From JBBRHQ01 sp963725315 (GTDB taxonomy: Bacteria; Actinomycetota; Thermoleophilia; Solirubrobacterales; 70-9), in assembly GCA_963725315.1 (NCBI GenBank), contig CAVRYA010000007.1:421635-485634 (forward strand): a stretch of DNA of 64,000 bases. The letters are read 5' to 3'. The translations under genes and the position numbers were made by a program. The notes beneath the pieces are model-generated. The model saw only the letters and a list, made by a program, of their open reading frames with translations, did not search any database and had not been told where the DNA came from. Shown in pieces: positions 18,125-26,555 of the stretch (within the stretch, counting starts at the first letter, position 1; each line of letters starts with the position of its first letter).

Positions 18125-19474
18125 ATGGAAGCCTCCGAGAACACCCGAGCCGACCGCGGAAACCCGACCGTCCGGGCACTGGACGACCGTCTCGTGATCG
18201 AGCGACTCGAGATCGAGGACGAGCGCTCCGCCCGAGTCGTGCGCGAGCGGGTGGAGGCCGGGCATCCCGGCGAGCAGACGGTCCGCGACGCGATCGAGAT
18301 CGGGGCCCGGGTGCTGGAGCGGGAGGGGATGGCGACCGAGGTGGACTACGTCCAGCGCGAGTTCGAGCGCACCGCGGGACAGGTGCGCGAGCAGTTCACC
18401 GAACAGGCCCGGGGGCTGACTGAGGCCGTGCAGAGGGAGCTGGAGCGCGTCTTCGGCGACGAGGGCGGCCTGATGGCGACGGCGCTGGACGCGCACGCCG
18501 AGGAGCTGGCGGAGCAGATCGGCCGTCACTTCGGCGACGAGAGCTCGGAGGCCGTTCAGCACCGGGTCAGGGAGATGGTCGAGAAGGCGATGCGGGAATC
18601 CCGGGATTCGCTGATCCGCCACCTCTCCTCGGAGGACGGCTCCAATCCGCTCGCCGACTTCAAGAGCGGCGTCTCACAGACCCTGGAGCGGAGCGTCACC
18701 CAGATCAAGGAGGAGGAGCAGGAGACCCGCAAGCGACTCAACCGCCTGCACGAGGAGGTGACCCGGCTCACCGAACAGGCCGAGGCCGGGCGGGTCCTGG
18801 CGGAGGCCGAGGAGGCCGGGACGAGAAAGGGACGAAGCTTCGAGGAGCGCGTCCACGAGGCGATCGAGGCGATCGCCGAGGCCCGGGGCGACGCTGCCTT
18901 CCACGTCGGCGACGAGCCCGGCAAGGGCGGCAGCAAGAAGGGCGACACCGTGGTCGAGGTGGACGGCGGCGAGGGGCCTGCCACCGGGCGAATCGCTTTC
19001 GAGGCGAAGAACAGCAAGCTCGCCAAGAAGGAGGCCTGGGACGAGCTGAACGGCGCCATGGCCGAGCGCGAGGCCGGCTTCGCGGTCCTCGTCGTCGCCG
19101 GGGAGAGCAAGGTCCCTGCCGGGCGCGAGCAGCTCCACGAGTACGAGGGCAACAAGCTGATCGTCGCCGTCGATCCCGACGAGCCGGCGGGGATCGGCCT
19201 CGAGCTGGCCTACCGCTACGCGCGCTGTCGCCTCGTCCTGCAGCGCGAGGGCGAGCTTGACATGGAGGCTCCGGCGGTGCGTGATGCCGCCGCGGAGGCG
19301 CTCTCGGCGCTGAAGCAGGCTCAGAGCATCAAGCTCAACCTGACCAAGGCCGAGAGCGGGATCTCCTCGGCCCGGGACGGCCTTGAGGAGATGGCCGAGG
19401 CCGTCAAGCAGCGCCTCGAGCGGATCGAGTCGCTGGTCGAGGAGGCCCTACCCCAGGACGACGGCTCCGCCTGA
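18125..19474 (+). CDS. Long coiled-coil protein with a possible PD-(D/E)XK nuclease-like domain
   Basis: About 449 residues. Residues roughly 60-260 are Glu/Arg-rich heptads; then FEERVHEAIEAIAEARGDAA leads to a globular part with DTVVEVDGG, followed by IAFEAKNSK, an acidic residue then E-x-K spacing that fits the PD-(D/E)XK nuclease fold (as in DUF2130 or RmuC-like proteins). AFAVLVVAGES-type strand and HEYEGNKLIVAVD follow, then a second coiled coil to the end. ATG 18125 is taken as start with TACCTT at 18109-18114. Nuclease activity is inference only. Stands alone between repeats. Confidence 0.75.
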   Translation: MEASENTRADRGNPTVRALDDRLVIERLEIEDERSARVVRERVEAGHPGEQTVRDAIEIGARVLEREGMATEVDYVQREFERTAGQVREQFTEQARGLTEAVQRELERVFGDEGGLMATALDAHAEELAEQIGRHFGDESSEAVQHRVREMVEKAMRESRDSLIRHLSSEDGSNPLADFKSGVSQTLERSVTQIKEEEQETRKRLNRLHEEVTRLTEQAEAGRVLAEAEEAGTRKGRSFEERVHEAIEAIAEARGDAAFHVGDEPGKGGSKKGDTVVEVDGGEGPATGRIAFEAKNSKLAKKEAWDELNGAMAEREAGFAVLVVAGESKVPAGREQLHEYEGNKLIVAVDPDEPAGIGLELAYRYARCRLVLQREGELDMEAPAVRDAAAEALSALKQAQSIKLNLTKAESGISSARDGLEEMAEAVKQRLERIESLVEEALPQDDGSA

Positions 19475-19496
19475 CCGCGGTCAGGCAGGCCGGCGC

Positions 19497-19973
19497 TCAG
19501 GGAGTCTCCAGCTCGTTGGCCGAGGAGGTGCGGTCGGGGCCGACGTTGAGGCGGGCTGCGATCGCGCCGGGGACGTCTGCCGCGCTGATCAGGTAGTCGC
19601 CGGTCGGCAGGAAGGCCTTGAAGCTCGCGGTGCCGTTGGCGACGACCAGGGGTGAGGTCTCCTCCCTGGGTCCCCTGATCTGGATGTGGCTGTCGAAGTT
19701 GGTCAGGTTGGCGATCGTGATCCAGACCAGCAGCGGGGTGTTCTGCTTGACGCCCTGCTGCAAGGCCTGCTCGAGGCGTTTGGGGGAGACGATCCCCACC
19801 CTGACAGGCGAGAGGCTCACCTTGTCGCGGCTGATGCCCATGGTGATCTGAGTCGCAAGCGCAGGGCGGGGCTCGTTCGCATGCTCCTTGGCCCCGCAGG
19901 CGGCGAGGAGGACCCCCGCGACGATGGCCGCGAGCACGCAAGCGATCACCGATTTGCCTCTCCCGCTCGCCAT
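19497..19973 (-). CDS. Hypothetical lipoprotein
   Basis: A 158-residue protein with a lipoprotein signal: basic N-terminus, hydrophobic stretch and lipobox LLAAC (Cys about residue 26). The mature part has TPLLVWITIANLTNFDSHIQ and RLNVGPDRTSSANELETP, looking like a small beta-rich extracytoplasmic domain. TAGATT lies 8 nt before ATG 19973. Family unknown. Confidence 0.75.
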   Translation of the reverse strand: MASGRGKSVIACVLAAIVAGVLLAACGAKEHANEPRPALATQITMGISRDKVSLSPVRVGIVSPKRLEQALQQGVKQNTPLLVWITIANLTNFDSHIQIRGPREETSPLVVANGTASFKAFLPTGDYLISAADVPGAIAARLNVGPDRTSSANELETP

Positions 19974-20021
19974 CCGGGAGGAATCTAACGAAAGCGCCCG
20001 GATGCGGCGCCAGTGTCTGCT

Positions 20022-20173
20022 GGGCCGGCGCGGTGTTAGCGCCGGCAGAGGCAGGTCAGGCGGCGAAGCCGCCGCAAGTGGTTCTGGCTGGGCCGGCGCG
20101 GCTCACATGACGCCGGCAGAGGCAGGTCAGGCGGCGCAGCCGCCGCAAGTGGTTCTCAATGGGCCGGCGCGGC
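20022..20173. repeat. Two and a partial third copy of the 68-bp two-hairpin repeat
   Basis: Units start near 20022 and 20090, with a partial third (GGGCCGGCGCGGC) at 20161 touching the stop codon of the acyltransferase gene. The first unit has the GTGTTAGC loop, the second GCTCACATGAC, so both variants sit side by side in one cluster. The linker is AGAGGCAGGTCA rather than AGAGGCATGTCA. Confidence 0.92.
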
Positions 20174-20174
20174 C

Positions 20175-21218
20175 CTAGCCGAACCAGACCGAGCGCCGCG
20201 CCCCGAGCATCTGGTCGAGCTCGAGCTGGATCCGGGTGCGGATGCTCTCGGCGATCGCCTGGATCTCGGCCGGGTCCTCGGCGATCTCCGGCGGGTACTC
20301 GGACATGTCGAGCGGCTCGAGGAAGCGGATCTTGAACTTCGCCGGCATGTACATCATCCCCGCCGCCAGGCCGAAGTGGGGGAAGGCGTGGTTGAGCGGG
20401 AAGTAGATCAGCCCGCTGAGGCGCTGCATCGTCCGCAAGTGGGCGAAGATCGGCATCGCCTCCTCGCCGCCGATCAGCGCGATCGGGACGATCGGCACCC
20501 GCGCCCTGATCGCCGTGCGGACGAAGCCGCCACGGCCAAAGCGCCGCAGGCGGTAACGCTGCCAGAAGACCTTCCGAGAGCCCTTCTGGCCCTCGGGGAA
20601 GACGATCGCCAGGCGTCCCTCGTCGTAGAGGAGCCTCTGGGCGTTCTCGCGGTGCGCCGCGACCAGGCCGATCTTGTTGGTCAGCATCCCGATCCCGGGA
20701 TAGCCCTTGAACCAGTGCTCGCCGAGCATGTAGAGCGGCCGCGGGTGCGGGTGCTCGTTGCGGATCGCCTGCATCACCATCGGGGCGTCGGGCGGCAGCG
20801 CCCCGGAGTGGTTGGAGACGAGCAGGGCTCCGCCCTCCGAGGGGACGTTCTCGATCCCCTCGGTCTCGACCCGGAACCAGTAGCGGTAGTAGAAGTTGAG
20901 CGCCGGCTCGAGCAGGGAGACGACCCGCTCCGAGCGCCCCCAATCGTCGAGGGAGCGCTCCTCCTCGCTGGCCGGCAGGAGCGCCCGCAGGTCGGGAAGG
21001 TGGGCGCGTGTGCGCGATGGCTCGGGGGGCGGGCTGAGCTCGTCGGCGTTGGGCTCATACGGCTCCTGGTATCCGTTGGATTCCTCCGCGCCGGCGCCCG
21101 GGTCCGGCGCTCCCCCCATCTCCGGCACCGGCTCGTCGACCTCGAGCACGCGGCCGCCCAGGAGGGGGCTGTCGGCGTCCAGGGGCTTGCCGCCAAGGCC
21201 GCGCCCGCGAGCGCTCAC
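20175..21218 (-). CDS. Lysophospholipid acyltransferase family protein (PlsC-like)
   Basis: Transfers acyl groups to lysophospholipids or related glycerolipids. 347 residues, with a low-complexity N-terminal ~80 residues, then LLVSNHSGALPPDAPMVMQA (the NH...D motif) and AIVFPEGQKGSRKVFWQRYR (the second acyltransferase motif with Pro-Glu-Gly). Later IALIGGEEAMPIFAHLRTMQ follows. GTG start overlaps the upstream gene's stop by 4 bp, so the two are coupled. Confidence 0.88.
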   Translation of the reverse strand: MSARGRGLGGKPLDADSPLLGGRVLEVDEPVPEMGGAPDPGAGAEESNGYQEPYEPNADELSPPPEPSRTRAHLPDLRALLPASEEERSLDDWGRSERVVSLLEPALNFYYRYWFRVETEGIENVPSEGGALLVSNHSGALPPDAPMVMQAIRNEHPHPRPLYMLGEHWFKGYPGIGMLTNKIGLVAAHRENAQRLLYDEGRLAIVFPEGQKGSRKVFWQRYRLRRFGRGGFVRTAIRARVPIVPIALIGGEEAMPIFAHLRTMQRLSGLIYFPLNHAFPHFGLAAGMMYMPAKFKIRFLEPLDMSEYPPEIAEDPAEIQAIAESIRTRIQLELDQMLGARRSVWFG

Positions 21219-22176
21219 GCGCCCACCGCGAAGGGGAGCTCGACCACCTCGGCGTTGTTATGGCCGCCGGCGAGGGAGAGGGTCGCCCCCGGCTCCGCCT
21301 CGCGGCGCAGGATCGCCAGCCCGATCGGCCCCAGCGCCGGAGAGACGCAGGCGCTGCCGACCACCCCGACCTCGCGCTCGCCCAGCCGCAAGGCATCTCC
21401 CTTCGCCGCGGGGGCGTCGAAGCGCAGACCGCGCAGGTGGCGGTTCGGCTTTCCCCTGTAGTGGAGGCGGGCGACGGTCTCCTGGCCGATGTAGCAGCCC
21501 TTGGTGAAGCTCACCGCCTCCTCGACGATCCCCGCCTCGGCCGGCATGGTCGCCGGAGTGATCTCGGCGCCGAAGCGGGGCACGCCGGCCTCGATCCGGG
21601 CAATCTCGGCTGCCTGCTCCCCGATCTCGCCCGCGCCGCGCTCGATCAGGGCCGCCACCAGGGCATCCCGATCGGCCGGTGCGCAGGAGAGGTCGAGGCC
21701 GTCGCGGGTGGTGATCGCCAGGCACTCGACCGCGGCGACCTCGACCGCCTCGGACTCGTGGGTCTCGCCCCGCACCACCCCGGCGACCTCGGCCGATCGG
21801 GGGCCGAGCAGCGAGAGCAGGGCGCGCCCGGCGGTCTCGTCGCCGACCTCGGCCTCGCGCCCGATGTTGTAGGTCTGCAGGTGCCGGCGGGCTGCCTCCA
21901 GGCCCTCCTCCTCGGTGTCGAGCAGGAATTCGTCGGTCGCGGTGCGCAGCACCCGCATGTCAGCCTGGACGTGGCCCTTGCGGTCCAGCAGCGCCGCGTA
22001 GCAGCCGGCTCCGGGCCGGAGCTCCTCGATCTCGTTCGTCAACTGGCCCTGCAGGTACTCGGCCGCCTCCGAGCCGCGAACGGCGATGCTGCCGCGCTGC
22101 AGCGGTCGAGCAGCGCGCATTCCTCGCGCAGCTGCCGGTACTGGGCGTCGAGCTCGATCGCGGCGGGGGCGCTCAT
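21215..22176 (-). CDS. ygfZ: YgfZ/GcvT-like folate-binding protein (frameshifted near its start)
   Basis: About 320 residues, tetrahydrofolate-binding fold shared with the glycine-cleavage T protein; YgfZ helps maintain iron-sulfur enzymes. Seen: VRGSEAAEYLQGQLTNEIEE, CYAALLDRKGHVQADMRVL, and the family signature KGCYIGQETVARLHYRGKPN. ATG 22176 starts a frame encoding the usual N-terminus (ELDAQYRQLREECALLDR); one base is missing near 22098, after which the main frame continues. TAGAAT lies 7 nt before ATG 22176, a leaderless start. Confidence 0.88.
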
Positions 22177-22216
22177 CACGCCGATTCTACGTCAGGCCCT
22201 CAGCGGCAAGGATCGG

Positions 22217-22240
22217 TTTAGATATGTCAAACTTATTCTT
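22217..22240. promoter_or_regulatory. AT-rich candidate operator upstream of mntR
   Basis: TTTAGATATGTCAAACTTAT (about 22217-22236) is strikingly AT-rich for this genome and ends a few bases before ATG 22241. It partly resembles DtxR/IdeR-type boxes (outer TTT...AAA symmetry), so autoregulation by the encoded metalloregulator is possible. The match is imperfect. Confidence 0.35.
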
Positions 22241-22966
22241 ATGGCAGCCCAAAAGGAGAGGCAGGGGCGCAGCGGCCATGCCCGTCCCGGGCGCGAGGGC
22301 GCCAGCTCGGAGGCGGTCGAGGACTACGCCAAGGCGATCTATGGCCTCAGCCGGCGCAGCGAGGGGCCCGTCGGGACCAGCGAGCTGGCCGAGCGGCTGG
22401 GGGTGACCCCGGCGACCGCCACCGCGATGCTGAAGCGCCTCCGGGCACGGGGGCTGGTCCGCTACCGGCCATACCGGGGAGCGGCGCTGACCGAGGCGGG
22501 GGAGAGGGTGGCGCTGGAGGTCATCCGTCACCACCGCCTGCTCGAGTCCTACCTCTCGGAAGCCCTGGGGATGCCCTGGGACCGGGTCCACGAGGAGGCC
22601 GAGGTGCTCGAGCACTACATCTCCGAGGACCTCGAGGCGCTGATCGCGGAGAAGCTGGGCGAGCCGAGCTTCGACCCCCACGGGGACCCGATACCCGGAC
22701 CCGACCTGGCTCCGCTCGGAGACACCGAGAGCCGTCCGCTGAACGAGATCGAGCCGGGCCGGCGAGCCACCTTCGCCCGCGTCTCCGACAGCGACCCGTC
22801 GATGCTCCGGTTCCTCTCCGAGCGCGGGCTCGTCCCTGGGGTCGAGATAGTCGTCACCGGGCGCCAGCCGTTCGCGGGGCCGCTGCTGGTCGAGGTCGGC
22901 GGGGTCGAGCACGCGCTGGGGCCGGAGCTGGTGCGCCGGATCAGGGTCAGCGAGGCGGTTCGGTGA
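22241..22966 (+). CDS. mntR: DtxR/MntR-family metal-dependent repressor
   Basis: A 241-residue protein: N-terminal winged helix (EAVEDYAKAIYGLSRR; TSELAERLGVTPATATAMLK; GLVRYRPYRGAALTEAG), a dimerisation and metal-binding domain (VIRHHRLLESYLSEALGMPW, EEAEVLEHYISEDLE) and a C-terminal SH3-like FeoA domain. With manganese or iron bound it would repress uptake genes. It overlaps mntH by 4 bp (GTGA), so Mn is the likely ligand. The open frame extends much further upstream, but ATG 22241 begins family homology. Confidence 0.92.
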   Translation: MAAQKERQGRSGHARPGREGASSEAVEDYAKAIYGLSRRSEGPVGTSELAERLGVTPATATAMLKRLRARGLVRYRPYRGAALTEAGERVALEVIRHHRLLESYLSEALGMPWDRVHEEAEVLEHYISEDLEALIAEKLGEPSFDPHGDPIPGPDLAPLGDTESRPLNEIEPGRRATFARVSDSDPSMLRFLSERGLVPGVEIVVTGRQPFAGPLLVEVGGVEHALGPELVRRIRVSEAVR

Positions 22967-24309
22967 AGCCGCCGCCCGTCGCCGAGGCCCCTCCGCCCCT
23001 CGAGGGGGCGCCGGCCCCCGAACCGGCGGTCGAGGACGTACTCCCCGGCGAAGCCGCCGTGGCCGAGGCCGCGCGCCGCTCCCTCGACGGTCACTCCCGG
23101 GGCCTGCGCCGCATCTGGCCCTTCCTCGGCCCCGCCTTCATCGCCGCGGTCGCCTACATCGACCCCGGCAACTTCGCCACCAACATCGCCGGGGGCGCCA
23201 AGTTCGGCTATCTGCTGCTCTGGGTGATCCTCGCCGCCAACCTGATCGCGATGGTCGTCCAGACCCAGTCGGCGAAGCTCGGAATCGCCTCCGGCAAGAA
23301 CCTCGCCGAGGCATGTCGCGAGAGATTCAGCCGCCGCACATCGTTCGGGCTCTGGATCCAGGCCGAGCTGGTGGCGATGGCCTGCGACATCGCCGAGGTC
23401 GTCGGCGCCGCGCTCGGGATCAATCTCCTGTTCGGCATCCCGCTGTTCCCGGCCGGGGTGATCGCTGGAGTCGGTGCCTTCGCCATCCTCACCTTGCAGC
23501 AGAAGGGATTCCGCCGCCTCGAGGCCGTGATCACCGTGATGGTCGGCGTGGTTGTCGCCGCGTTCACGATCGAACTCTTCTACTCGCACCCCGACAGCGG
23601 CGAGGTCGCCCGCCACCTTTTCGTCCCCGGTTTCGCCGGTACGGAGAGCATCCTGCTGGCGACCGGAATCATCGGAGCGACGGTGATGCCGCACGTGATC
23701 TATCTGCACTCGGCACTGACCCAGCGGCGGATCGTCGGTCGCGATTTGAGCGAAAGGAGGCGGATCCTGCGCTTCGAGAAGATCGACGTGGTGATCGCGA
23801 TGTCGCTCGCCGGCGTCGTCAACCTCTCGATGATGATCGTCGCCGCCGGGCTCTTCCATGACAGCGGCCTCGCCGGGATCGACACGATCGACGGCGCCTA
23901 CGAAGGCCTCAAGTCACTGGTCTCGACCAATGCGGCGACGATCTTCGGGATCTCCCTACTCGCCTCCGGCTTCGCCTCGTCCTCAGTCGGGACTATGGCG
24001 GGACAGGTTGTGATGCAGGGTTTCATCCGGCGCCGTATCCCGATCTTCGTTCGTCGCGCCGTCACCCTGGCCCCGGCGCTGCTCGTTCTCGCCATCGGAC
24101 TCAATCCGACCGACGCCCTTGTCGCAAGCCAGGTCGTGCTCTCCTTCGGAATCCCGTTTGCGCTCGTTCCATTGCTGATGCTGACGCGGAGTCCCGAGGT
24201 CATGGGCGGCCTCGCCAACCCGCGTTGGCTGACGGTCCTCGCCGGCAGCCTGGCGGCGATGATCATCGCCCTCAACGTCTTCCTCCTGCAGCAGGTGTTC
24301 TTCGCTTAG
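22963..24309 (+). CDS. mntH: NRAMP-family manganese/divalent metal transporter
   Basis: Proton-coupled divalent metal importer, 448 residues. Seen: the metal-binding YIDPGNFATNIAGGAKFGY in helix 1, the helix-6 GATVMPHVIYLHSALTQRR and about eleven hydrophobic segments. The first ~45 residues form a proline- and acid-rich cytoplasmic extension before the conserved core. Coupled to mntR by GTGA overlap at 22963, which points to Mn homeostasis. Confidence 0.93.
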   Translation: MKPPPVAEAPPPLEGAPAPEPAVEDVLPGEAAVAEAARRSLDGHSRGLRRIWPFLGPAFIAAVAYIDPGNFATNIAGGAKFGYLLLWVILAANLIAMVVQTQSAKLGIASGKNLAEACRERFSRRTSFGLWIQAELVAMACDIAEVVGAALGINLLFGIPLFPAGVIAGVGAFAILTLQQKGFRRLEAVITVMVGVVVAAFTIELFYSHPDSGEVARHLFVPGFAGTESILLATGIIGATVMPHVIYLHSALTQRRIVGRDLSERRRILRFEKIDVVIAMSLAGVVNLSMMIVAAGLFHDSGLAGIDTIDGAYEGLKSLVSTNAATIFGISLLASGFASSSVGTMAGQVVMQGFIRRRIPIFVRRAVTLAPALLVLAIGLNPTDALVASQVVLSFGIPFALVPLLMLTRSPEVMGGLANPRWLTVLAGSLAAMIIALNVFLLQQVFFA

Positions 24310-24324
24310 ATGTAGCCTTGCCGG

Positions 24325-24687
24325 GTGGCGCTGTCCGGCGACTTCCAGCAGGTTCTCGACTCGCTTCCGCCCGACTGGACGGACCTCGCGCTCGATCTGC
24401 GGATCGACGACGAGACGCGTTACGTCGAAGCGGCGGTGGACCTGACCCAGATCAACGCCCATCCCTACTCGAAGGCCGACTGGCACTGGCGCATCATCGT
24501 CGCCAACGGCTTCGGCCACGCGGCCGCGGCCGAGACGGTGAAGGCTGTCCTCGAGAAGCTCGACCGCGAGGGCATCACCGGCGTGCTGCGCCTGCGCGAG
24601 GTGCGCGAGGGTCGCACCGAGGTCGTGCCGATGTGGGGCAGGCCGGAGAGCGTTCGCGAGGAGCTGCGCGAGCGGCGCTTCCTCTGA
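24325..24687 (+). CDS. Hypothetical protein
   Basis: A 120-residue acidic protein from GTG 24325, with LDSLPPDWTDLALDLRIDDE, HPYSKADWHWRIIVANGFGH and a C-terminal VVPMWGRPESVREELRERRF. Probably a small alpha/beta fold of actinobacteria; no function known to me. TAGCCT at 24313-24318 is exactly 6 nt before the start codon. Confidence 0.75.
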   Translation: MALSGDFQQVLDSLPPDWTDLALDLRIDDETRYVEAAVDLTQINAHPYSKADWHWRIIVANGFGHAAAAETVKAVLEKLDREGITGVLRLREVREGRTEVVPMWGRPESVREELRERRFL

Positions 24688-24697
24688 GCGGCGCTCC

Positions 24698-25026
24698 GTG
24701 GCCCGCGTGCTCGCAGTCGTCGCCGACCTGATGCTCGCCAGCCGGGTCGAGGGAAGCCTCACGCGCCGCGGGTCACTCGGTCACCGTCGCGCCATCGCTG
24801 CCGGCGGAGGCAGACGCCGACCTGCTGGTCTGCGATCTCGACGCGGTCGATCCGGCCGCGGTGGCCGGCGATGGGAATCCCCGCCCTCGGCTTCTACTCG
24901 CACGTCGACGTCGATGCCCGCAAGCGGGCCGAGGAGGCGGGAATCGACCTCGTCGTGCCCCGCTCGCGGATGGCGCGGGAGCTGCCCGCGCTGGCCGAGC
25001 GCCTGCTCGCCGATCAGGGCGGCTGA
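24698..25026 (+). CDS. Receiver-like hypothetical protein with two frameshifts
   Basis: Repaired, it gives about 108 residues: ARVLAVVADLMLASRVEGSL, then DADLLVCDLDAVDPAAVAGD, IPALGFYSHVDVDARKRAEE and AGIDLVVPRSRMARELPALA. The alternating alpha/beta order with an Asp after strand three resembles a response-regulator receiver or SMC-like Rossmann unit. Extra bases lie near 24764 (C) and 24877 (A). GTG 24698 is 10 bp after the previous stop. The 3' end overlaps the convergent lipoprotein gene by 13 bp. Confidence 0.6.
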
Positions 25027-25979
25027 GCCCGGAAGGCGGCGGAGACGTCGAGCGGGCGCTCGAGTATCCCGTGGCGCAGGGCCCACGCGGCCCAGGCGTC
25101 GAGGCTGGCGAGATCGAAGCGTCCCACCGGGTGCAGAGCCGGGAGCAGGACCTGGAGCTGGGCGAGCTGATCGCCGCGATCGAGCCCGGGGACGGCGGAG
25201 AGCAGGTCGGCCAGGCCGAGACGCGGATGAGCCAGGACGAAGCGGTAGCCGCGGTCGGTCGCGGCGACGACGCTCCGCACCAGCCCCGGACGGGCGCGCA
25301 GGGTCGCGTCGGAGGTGCAGAGGACAAGCTCCGGGAAGCGCGGCGCGCCGAAGTCCTGCACCCTGAAGACCCGCACCGCCACTCCCTGGCGGCGCAGGGT
25401 CACGGCCTCAGAATTGCGGAAGCCGGTGACGGCGTCCACCCTCCCCGCTGCCAGCGAGGCGACCGCGTCGAAGCCGATCGTCACCCGATCCACCTGCGCC
25501 GGGTCGCCGCCGCCGCCGGCGACGACCGAGTCGAGGACGGCGTCGTCGGAGGGCAGGCCGGTGACCCCGGCGCTCCGCCCGTCAAGGTCGCCTGGCCTCG
25601 CGACGGGCCCGTCCGAGGGGGCGATCACCGAGGCCAGGGGTGCGTTGACGATCGGCGCCACCCCGACCAGGTCGAGACCGCGCTCGCGGGCGATCCCGAG
25701 GTCTTCGATATCGAGGATGGCGAAATCGGTGCGCCCGGCCTCCAGCAGCTTGGGAGCGTCCGTGGAGGCGCCGGGTTGGCGGACCTCGAGCTCGACGCCG
25801 GTGTCGCGGTAGAAGCCTTGGCCCTCGGCCGCGTAGATGCCGCTGTGGGCCGCGTTCGGGGTGAAGTCGAGGACCAGGCTCGCGCCCTGAGGCGCGCCCG
25901 GTTCAGCGCCGCCTCCGCCGCACGAGGGGATGGCCGTGGCGGCGAGGGCGGCCGCCAGCAGCGCGACGACCCGTCTCAC
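25014..25979 (-). CDS. ABC-transporter substrate-binding lipoprotein (NMT1/THI5-like)
   Basis: A 321-residue periplasmic-binding protein with lipobox IPSC (Cys about residue 20). ASLVLDFTPNAAHSGIYAAE then GQGFYRDTGVELEVRQPGAS is the NMT1/THI5 pattern found in binders of pyrimidine, riboflavin or sulfonate ligands; FAILDIEDLGIARERGLDL and TGFRNSEAVTLRRQGV continue the fold. No permease or ATPase is adjacent, so the transporter it serves is unknown. TATCCT (minus strand of 25989-25994) lies 9 nt before GTG 25979. Confidence 0.88.
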   Translation of the reverse strand: MRRVVALLAAALAATAIPSCGGGGAEPGAPQGASLVLDFTPNAAHSGIYAAEGQGFYRDTGVELEVRQPGASTDAPKLLEAGRTDFAILDIEDLGIARERGLDLVGVAPIVNAPLASVIAPSDGPVARPGDLDGRSAGVTGLPSDDAVLDSVVAGGGGDPAQVDRVTIGFDAVASLAAGRVDAVTGFRNSEAVTLRRQGVAVRVFRVQDFGAPRFPELVLCTSDATLRARPGLVRSVVAATDRGYRFVLAHPRLGLADLLSAVPGLDRGDQLAQLQVLLPALHPVGRFDLASLDAWAAWALRHGILERPLDVSAAFRAQPP

Positions 25980-25988
25980 GTCAGCGGC

Positions 25989-25998
25989 AGGATAGCCT
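25989..25998. promoter_or_regulatory. Overlapping divergent -10 elements
   Basis: Only 27 bp separate the start codons of the divergent lipoprotein gene (25979) and ppa (26007). On the plus strand TAGCCT occupies 25993-25998, 8 nt before ATG; on the minus strand TATCCT occupies 25994-25989, 9 nt before GTG. The two hexamers share two base pairs, so polymerase can occupy only one at a time. Confidence 0.55.
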
Positions 25999-26006
25999 TC
26001 CCGGCG

Positions 26007-26525
26007 ATGGCGGATCACCACCTCACCGAGGAGCTGCTGGCCTTTATCGAGATCCCCAAGGGCAGCCGCAACAAGTACGAGTTCGACGAGGGGATCCGAG
26101 CCGTGATCCTCGATCGCTTCCTCTCCTCCTCGATGGTCTACCCAACCGACTACGGCTACCTGGTCGGGCATCGGGGCCGCGACAGCGACCCGCTCGACGC
26201 TCTCGTCTGCGTTTCGGAACCGACATTTTCCGGCTGCGTCATCCCGGTCAAGCCGGTGGCCGTCTTCAAGATGCACGACGAGAAGGGCGAGGACGACAAG
26301 ATCGTCTGCGTCCCGACCCACGACCCTGGCTGGAACACGGCCCAGACGCTCGAGGACATCCCGGAGCAGCTGCAGCGCGAGATCACCCACTTCTTCTCCG
26401 TCTACAAGCAGCTCGAGGGCAAGGCGGTGCAGGTCGAAGGCTGGAGGCCGCTGGAGGAGGCGCTTGCGGTGATCGAGGACGGGAGGCGGTTGCAGCAGCA
26501 ATACGAGGTCGAAGGCGCCGGTTGA
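26007..26525 (+). CDS. ppa: Inorganic pyrophosphatase (family I)
   Basis: Hydrolyses pyrophosphate to two phosphates. 172 residues, usual length. Seen: EIPKGSRNKYEFDE, SSSMVYPTDYGYLVG and the metal-binding DSDPLDALVCVSEPTFSGC, followed by DEKGEDDKIVCVPTHDPGW. ATG 26007 has the TAGCCT element 8 nt upstream. Cytoplasmic. Confidence 0.96.
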   Translation: MADHHLTEELLAFIEIPKGSRNKYEFDEGIRAVILDRFLSSSMVYPTDYGYLVGHRGRDSDPLDALVCVSEPTFSGCVIPVKPVAVFKMHDEKGEDDKIVCVPTHDPGWNTAQTLEDIPEQLQREITHFFSVYKQLEGKAVQVEGWRPLEEALAVIEDGRRLQQQYEVEGAG

Positions 26526-26555
26526 GGGAGTGCTCTCCTTGAGGAAGTCCTCTCC

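Noticed and set aside
16664..18622. N-terminal extension of Ccr to 652 residues
   Set aside because: The extension reads through the hairpin repeat and opposite the coiled-coil gene; homology and the ribosome site place the start at 17926.
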